Position numbers and translations under genes: made by a program. The notes beneath the pieces were generated by a model. That model was not told the DNA's origin and ran no database searches. It saw nothing but the letters and a program-made list of their open reading frames with translations. A stretch of DNA of 64,000 nucleotides from Drosophila miranda (lineage: Eukaryota > Arthropoda > Insecta > Diptera > Drosophilidae), in contig NW_022881603.1 of the NCBI RefSeq assembly GCF_003369915.1, positions 12,125,593 through 12,189,592 of the forward strand, read 5' to 3'. Positions 23,270 to 34,375 of the stretch are shown in pieces (position 1 is the first letter of the stretch; every line of letters begins with the position of its first letter).

Positions 23270-26200
23270 AATACTCATTTTGAGTATCGGGTATAAAAAA
23301 ACGAAGGGGAACGTTGTGAGTTGCTGCGGACACCGCAACTCTACAGTTATACCCGATACTTAGTCAGTATGGCTCTCCTCCGGCAGACGCCGGTAATATT
23401 AAACGACACGACAAAGAGTGCGTGCGAGAGAGACAGAAAATCAGTCTGAGCGTGACGTCGGGCGCTGCGTAGCCAGTGCAAATTGATTTGTTCCTTTTGG
23501 GTATAAAAATGAACTGATCTGATCCAGATTCAGCAGTCTGATAGATATGGTCATTATCTATGATTCTGCGTTTTTAGTTTTCTCGAAAGTGCAATATTGT
23601 GGATGCAACAGATTTTCGTCCTTTGTGTGAGCGGAAGGGGGTGGGGCGTAATTTTGAGATAAACGTTTTATAGTAAGATCTAACAGGAGTGCGGATACCA
23701 AATTTTGTTACTCTAGCCTTAAAAGTCTCTGAGATTTTTGAATATCCCCAGATTTTCGTCCTTTGCGGTGGCGAAATTTGGACACGAAACGGTCAAGGTC
23801 CGATATCACAGGAGTGTGGATACCAAATTTGGTTGCTCTGGCTCTTATAGGTTCCGAGATCCTTGAACTCATATTTTGCAATTGGCAAAGCCGACCATGA
23901 AACCTGTGTGTTAGAGAGAGACAGAGCGAGAAAGAATGAAATTGTTTTCTTGATTCTGGCTATAATAATTATACGATCTGGTTGAGATTTTACACTTTAG
24001 AAGATATAGTCATCCTCTACGATTCTGCGTTTTTGGTTTTATCGTATCTTTAAAAATGTGAATGCCACAGATTTTCGACCTTTGTGGGGGCGGAAGTGGG
24101 CGGGGCGAAGTTTTGAAATATTTTTGTAGCAGTGACATATCACAGAAGTCTAGATCCAAAACATCGTTGCTCTAGCTCCTATAGTCTTTGAGCACTAGGC
24201 GCTGAAGGGGACGGACAGACGGACGGACGGACAGACGGACAGACGGACAGACGGACGGACGGACAGACGGACAGACAGACATGGCTCAATCGACTCGGCT
24301 GTTGATGCTGATCAAGAATATATATACTTTATGGGGTCGGAAACGATTCCTTCTGGACGTTACACACATCCACTTTTACCACAAATCTAATATACCCCAA
24401 TACTCATTTTGAGTATCGGGTATAACGAGGGGGAACGTTGTGAGTTGCTGCGGAGACCGCAACTCTACTGTTATACCCGATACTAAGTCAGTATGGCTCT
24501 CCTCCGGCAGATGCCGCTAATATTAAACGACACGACAAGGAGAGCGTGCGAGAGAGACAGAAAATCAGTCTGAGCGTGACGTCGGGTGCTGCGTAGCCAG
24601 TGCAAATTGATTTGTTCCTTTTGGCTATATTACTGTTGTTTTCTGATCCAGATTCAGCAATATGATATATATGATCATTATCTATGATTCTGCGTTTTTA
24701 GTTTTCTCGTATCCTCAATATTATGGATGCAACAGATTTTCGTCTTTTGTGTGGGCGGAAGGGGGTGGGGCGAAATTTTGAGATATACGTTTTATAGTGA
24801 GATCTAACAGGAGTGCGGATACCAAATTTTGTTACTCTAGCCTTAAAAGTCTCTGAGATTTTTGAATATCCCCAGATTTTCGTCCTTTGCGGGGGCGGAA
24901 GGGGGTGTGGCGAAATTTGGACACGAAACGGTCAAGGTCCGATATCACAGGAGTGTGGATACCAAATTTGGTTGCTCTGGCTCTTATAGGTTCCGAGATC
25001 CTTGAACTCATATTTTGCAATTGGCAAAGCCGACCATGAAACCTGTGTGTTAGAGAGAGACAGAGCGAGAAAGAATGAAATTGTTTTCTTGAATCAGGCT
25101 ATAATAATTATACGATCTGGTTGAGATTTTACACTTTAGAACATATAGTCATCCTCTACGATTCTGCGTTTTTGGTTTTATCGTATCTTTAAAAATGTGG
25201 ATGCCACAGATTTTCGTCCTTTGTGGGGGCGGAAGTGGGCGGGGCGAAGTTTTGAAATATTTTTGTAGCAGTGACATATCACAGAAGTCTAGATCCAAAA
25301 CATCGTTGCTCTAGCTCCTATAGTCTTTGAGCACTAGGCGCTGAAGGGGACGGACAGACGGACGGACGGACAGACGGACAGACGGACGGACGGACAGACG
25401 GACAGACGGACAGACAGACATGGCTCAATCGACTCGGCTGTTGATGCTGATCAAGAATATATATACTTTATGGGGTCGGAAACGATTCCTTCTGGACGTT
25501 ACACACATCCACTTTTACCACAAATCTAATATACCCCAATACTCATTTTGAGTATCGGGTATAACGAGGGGGAACGTTGTGAGTTGCTGCGGAGACCGCA
25601 ACTCTACTGTTATACCCGATACTAAGTCAGTATGGCTCTCCTCCGGCAGATGCCGCTAATATTAAACGACACGACAAGGAGAGCGTGCGAGAGAGACAGA
25701 AAATCAGTCTGAGCGTGACGTCGGGTGCTGCGTAGCCAGTGCAAATTGATTTGTTCCTTTTGGCTATAAAAATGATCTGATCTGATCCAGATTCAGCAAT
25801 ATGATATATATGATCATTATCTATGATTCTGCGTTTTTAGTTTTCTCGTATCCTCAATATTATGGATGCAACAGATTTTCGTCTTTTGTGTGGGCGGAAG
25901 GGGGTGGGGCGAAATTTTGAGATATACGTTTTATAGTGAGATCTAACAGGAGTGCGGATACCAAGTTTGGTTACTCTAGCCTTAATAGTCTCTGAGATTT
26001 TTGAATATCCCCAGATTTTCGTCCTTTGCGGGGGCGGAAGGGGGTGTGGCGAAATTTGGACACGAAACGGTCAAGGTCCGATATCACAGGAGTGTGGATA
26101 CCAAATTTGGTTGCTCTAGCTTTTGTAGTCTCTGAGATCTAGGCGCTAATGTTTTACTCTAAGCAAAGCCGCCTAAGCTACGTGTGTGTTAGAGAGAGAC

Positions 26201-27794
26201 AGGGCGAGAAAAAATGAAATTGTTTTCTTGATGCTGGCTATAATAATAATACGATCCGATTCAGATTCCGCAGTCTTAAAGATATGGTCATTCTCTACAA
26301 CTCTACGGTTTTGGTTTTCTCATATCTTTAAAATTGTGGATGCCACAGATTTTCGTCCTTTGTGGGGGCGGAAGTGGGCGGGGCGAAGTTTTGAAATATT
26401 TTTGTAGCAGTGACATATCACAGAAGTCTGGGTCCAAAACATCGTTGCTCTAGCTCTTATAGTCTTTGAGCACTAGGCGCTGAAGGGGACGGACAGGCGG
26501 ACAGACGGACAGACGGACGGACGGACAGACAGACAGGGCTCAATCGACTCGGCTATTGATGCTGATCAAGAATATATATACTTTATGGGGTCGGAAACGA
26601 TTCCTTCTGGACGTTACACACATCCACTTTTACCACAAATCTAATATACCCCAATACTCATTTTGAGTATCGGGTATAACGAGGGGGAACGTTGTGAGTT
26701 GCTGCGGAGACCGCAACTCTACAGTTATACCCGATACTAAGTCAGTATGGCTCTCCTCCGGCAGACGCCGCTAATATTAAACGACACGACAAAGAGTGCG
26801 TTCGAGAGACACAGAAAATCAGTCTGAGCGTGACGTCGGGCGCTGCGTAGCCACTGCAAATTGATTTGTTCCTATTGGCTATAAAAATGATCTGATCTGA
26901 TCCAGATTCAGCAATCTGATAGATATGGTCATTATCTATGATTCTGCGTTTTTAGTTTTCTCGAAAGTGCAATATTGTGGATGCAACAGATTTTCGTTTT
27001 TTGTGTGGGCGGAAGGGGGTGGGGCGAAATTTTGAGATACACGTTTTATAGTAAGATCTAACAGGAGTGCGGATACCAAATTTGGTTACTCTAGCCTTAA
27101 TAGTCTCTGAGATTTTTGAATATCCCCAGATTTTCGTCCTTTGCGGGGGTGGAAGGGGGTGTGGCGAAATTTTGAAAAAAACTCGTCTCGGTCCGATATA
27201 TAAGGAGTGTGGACACCAAATTTGGTTGCTCTAGCTTTTGTAGTCTCTGAGATCTAGGCGCTAATGTTTTACTCTAAGCAAAGCCGCCTATGCTACGTGG
27301 GTGTTAGAGAGAGACATGGCGAGAAAAAAATAAATTGTTTTCTTGATGCTGGCTATAATAATGATACGATCCAATTCAGATTCCGCAGTCTTAAAGATAT
27401 GGTCATTCTCTACAATTCTACGTTTTTGGTTTTCTCATATCTTTAAAATTGTGGATGCCACATATTTTCGTCCTTTGTGGGGGCGGAAGTGGGCGGGGCG
27501 AAGTTTTGAAATATTTTTGTAGCAGTGACATATCACAGAAGTCTGGGTCCAAAACATCGTTGCTCTAGCTCTTATAGTCTTTGAGCACTAGGCGCTAAAG
27601 GGGACGGACAGACGGACGGACGGACAGACGGACAGACGGACAGACACACATGGCTCAATCGACTCCGCTATTGATGCTGATCAAGAATATATATACTTTA
27701 TGGGGTCGGAAACGATTCCTTCTGGACGTTACACACATCCACTTTTACCACAAATCTAATATACCCCAATACTCATTTTGAGTATCGGGTATAA
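23270..27794 (+). repeat. Tandem array of DINE-like units, right part
   Basis: It continues the array after the provirus. The first bases complete the unit interrupted at 11841; new units start at 23301, 24425, 25564 and 26679. The last ends with AGTATCGGGTATAA at 27794. One unit (24425-25563) has a small substitution in the TATAAAAATGATC region (ATATTACTGTTG at about 24626). GA-rich motifs (GAGAGAGACAGAGCGAG) recur once or twice per unit. Confidence 0.87.
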
Positions 27795-28704
27795 TAAATA
27801 AATATAAGCAGACGAAATGAGTTTCATGCAACCGAGTCCCGTCAAGTACGCTTGGTCCTGCGGCATACTAAACCCCATCAACAAGCTGTTCTTCTGCCGC
27901 CACTGTCCAAAATTGAGATGCGGATGTGCCACGAAATCGAGTTGCACTTCTGCTCCAATTGCCTGGAGAACATCCCTTCGTCGGAGGCGCGACACAAGAA
28001 GAATTGCTGTGCCAATTGCTTCGACTGTCCATGCTGCCAGCACACGCTCTCCGCTCGCGCCGCCAACGTTCCAGTGGTGCGTAAGACGGAGGAGATCAAG
28101 GACGGAGAAAGTAAGGAGTCACCTTCGGTGGCAACCACCCCCCCAGCTCCAGGCAGCAGTAAGCCGTCGGCCATACCCACAACCAAGAAGATATACTACT
28201 TGTCATGTCTGTCATGCCGCTGGACAACGCGCGATGTGGGCATACCAGACCAGGGTGTGGCCTCTGGCACCTGGCCGGACAACGAGTGCCTGTACCAGGC
28301 GCGCTTCAGCACGCTCGTAGACTACTACCAGTCGATAGTACTGCAGGAGAAGCAGGAAAAGATGGAGTTTATGCGACGCAAAGCGCCCAAGCAGCACAAA
28401 TACCCCAGCCTGACCGATCGCACTGGCCTCACGGTGTCCCTGATTCGTCGCCAGATCGGGTGGCACGAAAAAAGCATTCCCAAGACGAAGGCAATTAGCA
28501 TCCCGCCGGCCGAGGTCACTGCAGATGTGGGTGGCCTTCCAGAGGACATCTTTACTGAACCTCTGAATCTTCGCAGCATAACAACGATTGCGCAGCGACA
28601 CGGCCAGCCGGGAGATCAGCCGACTGCTGTCAGCAATCTTTATCCGCAACGACGTTCGCTCTGGATCAAGCGATCGCTGCGTTGCCGCCAGTTGTAGTGG
28701 CGCC

Positions 28705-29299
28705 TGTCCAACCAAAAATATCGATAACCTGTGAACGTCTGCTATATGTGAATTCAAAATTTTTCGCAAGTCGAAGCTGCATTAAAGATTCTATGCCTCG
28801 ACCGTAAACTTCCCAGCCGTACTGTAACGCTGACCAATCCAAGTGTTCACGTGTTTGTTTTGTTCTGCTCTTTCGCAAGCCATGTAACTTTCTGCAATTC
28901 CGAAGCTATCGACAACCGAACTTATGATTGGGATTACCCCACAAGCAATTGCTGTGCACTTTAAAGATGCACCCATCCGTCCCTTGTTTTTGCATTTAAA
29001 CTGAAAACCATTCGAATATATTTCTATTTGTGTAACGTAATTACCATTATTCCTGAATATACTCTTTATAATTAGTTGACTCTAGTCTAATAAGATCTTT
29101 CATCATGATCTTTTTATATATATATAATTAATCTTAATTGCAGCTTCTTTGAACATATTAACCTTATTACTTTAGTAGCCTTTATACATATATATCTACC
29201 CTCTTAGCGGCCATGAGAGCTTGTAGGAAAGTTTAATGAATAAACTGTTTGTAATGAATTTCCGTTAATTGTTGCCGTTATTAAGGATCATGTGGCGCC
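28705..29299 (+). other. Possible 595-bp insertion flanked by an 8-bp direct repeat
   Basis: GTGGCGCC occurs at 28697-28704 and again at 29292-29299. The segment between has no terminal inverted repeats. It contains TATCGATA near its start and AATAAA near its end (about 29240), with AT-rich sequence and no ORF above about 40 codons. Eight bp would fit a hAT-type target duplication, but the missing inverted repeats leave chance or a gene-fragment insertion as alternatives. Confidence 0.3.
28719..28726 (+). promoter_or_regulatory. DRE motif TATCGATA
   Basis: A perfect TATCGATA palindrome, the DREF-binding core seen in many Drosophila housekeeping promoters. It lies inside the p62 intron, not upstream of a gene I can identify. 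Confidence 0.35.
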
Positions 29300-30449
29300 G
29301 AGATGACGTAACCTAGCAGAAGTAGAGCGTTTATTTTAGGGATCGTTACCCATTACTCAGCCTATTTGGACCGGTGCGATCAAGGAAGGGTGGGCATACC
29401 GAGTTGCAATGACACCGCAAGCAACTCCCGCTCGAATTAGTTCCGCTGACTCATCTCCCTACACTGTCATTTCTCTGTAAATTTCTTCCGTCTGAACCTT
29501 GAACCGCACGCGAAACTTATTTTTATTGTCTTTGCTCCTAATGCTCGACCTCGTGACGCGATCTCTCCCTACCCCACCCCCACTCTACCCGACTAACCAT
29601 GAGACCGGCAGCAAGGTGTGTTTGGATCTCGATCATACCCTCCATCTGCTCGTCTACCGTTTCAGATCCTAGCCTCCTGCTTCGTTATCTGTTACACAGT
29701 GCGAGCATAATTTGATAAAGCCGGAGTATCATCCGACATCGATCAAGTACCGCATACAGCTGTTCGCCAGCTACCATGTTCCCGAGGTGCTAATGGTGCG
29801 TTGTGAGCAGCCGCTTCAGCCGGGCAAGAGCAATGCCATACTCTTGAAGTTCTCTAATCCGACTATGTACGACATGACCATACGAATTCTGAGAGCACTT
29901 CCCCCAGAGGAGGAACTTATTTCATCTGAGGCCTACCAGCAGGCCTGCAAAACTAACGAGGAAGCGGTCACATCGTCTCCACTGGTGCGGGCCATCGGAC
30001 TAACTTTGTCCCGACAAAATTCGACCCGAGAAGTGAAGCGCGATGTGGAGGATGTGAGCAATGCTGAGATTGTGCCGCTCGAGAGCGAGTTTGTGCTCAG
30101 TCAACGCGACGATTCAAAGGAGTTCGACGAGGATGTGCAACGGCCCAAGTTTATCGTCTGGCGCAAGGGAAACAAGGTCTTGATTAGGCTGAAGTTCACA
30201 CTGGCAGCTGAGCTACCACCGAACACTGACGTCGTGATGGGTTTCTTCATGCAGTACACGTATGTCAACACAGTGTCCAATGCGTCCGAAAAGAAGGAGC
30301 CCACAACAAACGCCCTCCACTCCAGGATATTTATCAATGCGGGCGCCACTGAAAAGGCAGACTGAAATTGCTTACAATATTTACATATATGGCATATTAA
30401 TTGAACTTATCTGCACTAACACGCTTTAAGAATGCTGAGCAAATCTGTA

Positions 30450-30455
30450 TTTATT
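30450..30455 (-). terminator. Poly(A) signal for the SDR gene
   Basis: TTTATT on plus (AATAAA on minus), about 95 bp past the SDR stop at 30547-30549. It lies inside the 3' UTR of the convergent p62 gene, so the two 3' ends overlap. Confidence 0.5.
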
Positions 30456-30525
30456 GAACTAATATAATCGTTAGGAGAGCAACTAGTATTACAGTTGGAA
30501 AGTTTGAAAATACTGCGCGTGTCTG

Positions 30526-30531
30526 AATAAA
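30526..30531 (+). terminator. Poly(A) signal for the dynactin p62 copy
   Basis: AATAAA about 160 bp after the p62 stop codon (30363-30365). It is 16 bp short of the convergent SDR stop codon. Confidence 0.5.
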
Positions 30532-30546
30532 CTGCTTGTTCTAATC

Positions 30547-31796
30547 CTACTTAGACGACACTAGACCCGTCCATTTCTCGCTCTCTTTCCACAGGAATTT
30601 CGCAGTTTTGTCGTCTTTGCCAGCAGGGGCCACATCCTTTGGCTTACAGTCACTAAAGTACAGGCCAGTAACGCCATCCAAGTCACGGTCCAATGATGCA
30701 TAAATAGAAGTCTGTGCTCCACTCTTGGGAGTCTTCAGGAGCGGCCATATTATATGCTTCAGGAAGTACCTAAAAGTAATTTTGATTAACGGCAGCCTTA
30801 TTAATTAGTCAAGGCGTCACATAATTAACAAAATTGGTCTGAAGGAAGGCCCAGTTCCTCGCCAGCTCGGTATCCACAACACCAGGATGCAGGGAATTAA
30901 CAGTGACTCCAGTTCCCTTCGAACGGCTGGCCAGCTCGCGGGTGAAAAGGACGTTGGCAAATTTGCTCTGGCTATCGGCATCGGCCTCACTGTACGACTT
31001 TTCGCTATTCAAGTCGTCTACGTTGATGGCACGTGTGTGCCAAGCTAGAAACGATGACAATGCGACTAGGGGCCGAGAAATCTTTGAGAAATCTATTGGA
31101 CCCGTTAATACCTTCAGGACGTCCAGCAGCAAATTTGTGAGCAGAAAGTGGCCCATGTGATTCACGCCCAATTGCATTTCAAAGCCATCCTTCGTCAATG
31201 CTTTGGGACAGCGCATAACTCCGGCATTGTTGATGAGGACATGGAGTTTATCCTGCTCCTTCTTGAATCTAATGGGGAGGAGACTTATAAGACATCGTTT
31301 TGATTTGTTTCCAAATGAGCTCACCCAGCAACGAATTCCCGGACGGAGTCCAGCGAACTCAAATCTAACACTCTAGAGAAAATGTTCCTATTGTTGGTCT
31401 CCTTAACGATTTCCAGACGCGCCTGTTCGCATCTGTTCATATCCCGACATGCCATGTAAACCGTTCCCCCCCGCTTGGCTATCTCCCGCACCGTCTCCTT
31501 GCCGATGCCGGTATTGGCTCCTGTCACAATGAATACCTTGCCCGTCTCATCGGTGTCCTTCTTGAATTGCCCACCTTGCATGTAATCCCTGAAGGTCAAA
31601 CATTATCAATATAAATCCAGACATATGGTATCAACAGGTGGCATTCCACACAGTCATAACCAAATTTCATAATTTCATGCAAACCTCTTGTGGGAAATGA
31701 TAGTTGATGGACTTACTTTAGGAAATAGATGGCACCGCCGATTAGGGCCGCCCACAGTACACTTGGGCACAACAAACAATCTATGAGACAGCACAT
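30547..31796 (-). pseudogene. Retinol dehydrogenase-like SDR, four exons, catalytic Tyr and one donor lost
   Basis: Exons on minus: 31717-31796, 31325-31588, 30825-31268 and 30547-30769, 1011 nt or 336 codons plus stop, with phases that fit at every junction. The first exon encodes an N-terminal hydrophobic anchor (MCCLIDCLLCPSVLWAALIG), as in membrane-bound RDH11/12-type enzymes. Then come the NADP-binding TGANTGIG, the structural NNAG, and the Ser region SS. The active-site YxxxK reads DSQSK, so Tyr is replaced by Asp (codon GAT) and KLANV reads KFANV. These enzymes reduce or oxidise retinoids and lipid aldehydes; without the Tyr no activity is expected. Introns 1 and 2 are canonical (GTAAGT, GTGAGC). 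The last, 55 bp, starts TTATGT instead of GTATGT. It is closest to the Drosophila CG2064/CG2065/CG2070 group, by memory only. Confidence 0.87.
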
Positions 31797-31970
31797 TTTG
31801 TTTTAATAATGAATTTTCTTGTGCTGTTAGCTGTGAAATAATTTGTAGAATGCGAGCAAAGCAGGAGAAACATATGTATACATATATACTGAGACATAAA
31901 ACGCAAACTAACGATGATAATATTACGAATGTGCGAGAACGTCAAACACGCTATAAAACCCAAAGCCGAA

Positions 31971-31979
31971 TTTTATATA
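31971..31979 (-). promoter_or_regulatory. TATA box candidate for the SDR gene
   Basis: The minus strand reads TATATAAAA in a GC-flanked setting (GGGTATATAAAATTCGG), about 175 bp before the ATG at 31796. Initiation about 30 bp downstream would give a 5' UTR near 145 nt. Confidence 0.4.
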
Positions 31980-32323
31980 CCCTTAAATTTTTACGAGCAA
32001 TAAGCCTATCGCCATCATCCACCCAGCACATCCTCTATAGTTCGTTACTATATTATATAATAGGCTGATCCGGTAATTAATCTGCGAATCTGTGCGTTAC
32101 AAACAACTGACCTATTTTAATATACATATCGTCTGAAAGGGTATCAAAAGAAACGATGCGTGTACGCCCAGTGGTGGACCTTTTGAAATCGAATCGTACA
32201 AAGCTGTAGGATTGGGGACGTGTGTAGAAGAAGCAATGAATTTCGAAGTACGTGCTGCCATATTGCCATCTCTAGATTTTATTTCACGACAGAACAGCTG
32301 TTTATTTATTTATTTTCAATTTT

Positions 32324-32804
32324 ACGGGCAAGGTATTCATTGTGACTGGAGCCAATACCGGCATCGGCAAGGAGACGGTGCGGGAGATAGCCAAGCGGGG
32401 GGGAACGGTTTACATGGCATGTCGGGATATGAACAGATGCGAACAGGCGCGTCTGGAAATCGTTAAGGAGACCAACAATAGGAACATTTTCTCTAGAGTG
32501 TTAGATTTGAGTTCGCTGGACTCCGTCCGGGAATTCGTTGCTGGGTGAGCTCATTTGGAAACAAATCAAAACGATGTCTTATAAGTCTCCTCCCCATTAG
32601 ATTCAAGAAGGAGCAGGATAAACTCCATGTCCTCATCAACAATGCCGGAGTTATGCGCTGTCCCAAAGCATTGACGAAGGATGGCTTTGAAATGCAATTG
32701 GGCGTGAATCACATGGGCCACTTTCTGCTCACAAATTTGCTGCTGGACGTCCTGAAGGTATTAACGGGTCCAATAGATTTCTCAAAGATTTCTCGGCCCC
32801 TAGT
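32324..32804 (+). pseudogene. Inverted partial duplicate of the SDR gene
   Basis: 481 bp on plus corresponding to minus 31065-31545, near-identical (for example GTGACTGGAGCC against GTGACAGGAGCC). It carries TGANTGIG, the rest of exon 2, the intact 56-bp intron with GTGAGC donor, and exon 3 to SRPLV. It then breaks into unrelated sequence (TTCTTTTTTCCTAC). It has no start codon exon, no active-site segment and no 3' exon, so it cannot encode an enzyme. The two arms face each other across 778 bp holding the SDR promoter and first exon. A transcript through both would fold into a long hairpin. Confidence 0.9.
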
Positions 32805-33196
32805 TCTTTTTTCCTACAACCTGATGCATCCTATGCCAATGGTTTTTTTGGGGTTTCCTAAATTTCCTGGCCCTTATTTTAAGTTGGGCATTACTAAGGG
32901 CATCCGAAAAAAACAACCTTTAAATACAAAATGATCAACTAGTGGCAGGTGACGCCGCCGCCCCTTCAGTTATGATGCGGATTTTAGGCAGAGCCGGATG
33001 GCTGTTTGTTTTCACTTTTCTTGCGCCCCCAAACGGCTTTAATGGCATTCCAGTGTAGACAGCGGTAAGTGTTGGACGCAAACGTTGGAAGAGAAAACAA
33101 GTAGAAATAATCTATTTCGTGATTACGCAGCACGTACACCCACAAATAGACAGCAATCATTAGACAATATGTTCGACTTCATCAAGGCGGTTCGGC
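32805..33196. other. Junction region between SDR fragment and serpin
   Basis: About 390 bp unlike either neighbour. It is T-rich with poly-A/T runs at first, then more GC-rich. The only frame of note is the 58-codon minus-strand ORF at 32984-33160. No repeat ends seen. Confidence 0.4.
32984..33160 (-). CDS. Hypothetical 58-codon ORF
   Basis: The frame opens with MIAVYLWVYVLRNHEIDYFY, a hydrophobic stretch that could be a short membrane segment, and ends with a basic tail (GRKKSENKQPSG) and TAA at 32984-32986. An upstream in-frame TGA limits the frame. I do not recognise the protein. It may be the last exon of a displaced gene, since the region is a patchwork of broken fragments, or simply a chance ORF. 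Confidence 0.2.
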   Translation of the reverse strand: MIAVYLWVYVLRNHEIDYFYLFSLPTFASNTYRCLHWNAIKAVWGRKKSENKQPSGSA

Positions 33197-34375
33197 GGCC
33201 ATCAAGGAGCACTACCACTCCGAGGCGGAGTCCATCAACTTTGCTCTCAGCGATGCAGCTGCTCAGGCCATTAACAGTTGGGTCAATGCCAAGACACAGG
33301 GCAAAATAACGGAGCTGGTTAACGCAGACAGTTTCTCGGACAATACACGCCTTGTTCTTCTGAACGCCCTCCAATTCAAGGGCAGCTGGACACACAAATT
33401 CAACGAGCAATGCACCGCGGAGGACGATTTCTTTGTGGGCGAAGAGGAGGCCGTTAAAGTCAATTACATGAATCAGAGGGCCAAATTCGGCTACGGCTTC
33501 TTTGAGGACTTGGGCTGCACAGCCTTGGATATGCCGTACAAGGACTGCGATTTGTCCATATTTGTGCTGTTGCCACAGGAACGCACTGGACTGAAGGCCT
33601 TGTCCGAAAAACTAAAGTAAGTGAAGCTGGTCGATTTGACCGACAAACTGGACGTCGAGGAGGTGCAAGTCAAGTTCCCAAAGTTCAAAGTTGACTACTC
33701 TCTCGAGCTGGGTGACAAGTTGAAAGAGGTGAGTGCAGAGGAAGTAAAGTAACTAAAATAGAACCTGCTTTATGACACGTTGCATACCATACCACCGCCC
33801 CCGATAAATGGAATACTTTTGAAGTATTGTATTTATGGGAGTCTTATCTCGAGAGAATATTTTTAGTAGCTTATCGGTCTAAAAACGTCGCAGATAACCT
33901 TCGATATTGTGGTGATCAATACATATTGACACAGCCTGCGGTTCGTGTCTAAGATCATGTATCATGACTCCATTCCACGGTTATATAATTAGATGTAGTT
34001 GCAATCGGTTGGGTCTATCTTAGCGATCGCATACCCTTAGCGGAAGATGACCTCATTTATTATTTATTCAACATATGCTTCATACTTCTCTGTACTTTTC
34101 AGCTTGGCATCAAGAAAATGTTTACGGAAAGCGCCGAGTTCAACAATTTGCTGGAATCTCCCGAAGGTGTGTTTGTGTCAAAGGTATTGCACAAGGCCAC
34201 AATTGAAGTCAATGAGGAGGGCACGGAGGCTGCTGCAGCCACTGGAATGATCATGATGACTCGCATGATGACATTCCCATTGCAGTTCCAAGCTGATCGC
34301 CCGTTCCTGTACGTCATCTGGAACAAGAAGAACATCCTCTTCGCGGGTGCTTTTGTAAATGCACCAACTTCTTAG
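33197..34375 (+). pseudogene. Inhibitory-type serpin, 5'-truncated copy 1
   Basis: The frame starts abruptly at AIKEHYHSEAESINF, missing roughly the first third of a normal 370-400-residue serpin, including helix A and signal or start. The rest is clear: NALQFKGSW, the mid-domain MPYKD, then an intron (33729-34102, GTGAGT...CAG) and the last exon with hinge EGTEAAAATG, reactive loop and FLYVIWNKKNILFAGAF. The alanine-rich hinge marks an inhibitory serpin of proteases. An in-frame TAA at 33618-33620 (after EKLK) precedes the loop exon, so no inhibitor can be made. Upstream sequence is unrelated. Relatives are the Drosophila Spn42D/43A cluster (memory). Confidence 0.85.

Larger units (their letters stand above)
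28692..29699 (+). other. Intron of the dynactin p62 copy with lost donor
   Basis: 1008 bp between CGCCAG and TGCGAGCAT. The 3' end has a pyrimidine tract and CAG; the 5' end is TTGTAG, which is not a usable donor. It includes a possible 595-bp insertion (28705-29299). The remaining 400 bp before the acceptor show no ORF. Confidence 0.65.
27817..30365 (+). pseudogene. DCTN4-p62: Dynactin subunit 4 (p62) gene copy, decayed
   Basis: The ATG at 27817 starts MSFMQPSPVKYAWSCGIL, followed by the cysteine-rich N-terminus of dynactin p62 (FFCRHCPKLRCG, then CHEIELHFCSNCLENIPSSEAR, CCANCFDCPCCQHTL). p62 sits at the pointed end of the dynactin complex, which links dynein to cargo. Exon 1 runs to CGCCAG (28691). 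The protein resumes at 29700 with CEHNLIKPEYHPTS after a good acceptor (CTGTTACACAG) and stops at 30365. Two defects: near 27922 the frame jumps between RCG and CHEIE, as if 7 bases (or another length of 1 mod 3) were lost; and the expected donor after CGCCAG reads TTGTAG instead of GT. Exon 2 also shows the conserved core VRCEQPLQPGKSN. DINE sequence ends 22 bp before the ATG, so the native promoter and 5' UTR are gone. Identification is strong; the decayed state assumes a correct assembly. Confidence 0.85.

Noticed and set aside
33613..33624. GTAAGT as a real intron start in the serpin
   Set aside because: Serpin homology resumes directly downstream without an acceptor and continues to the true GTGAGT donor at 33729, so a stop codon is the simpler reading.
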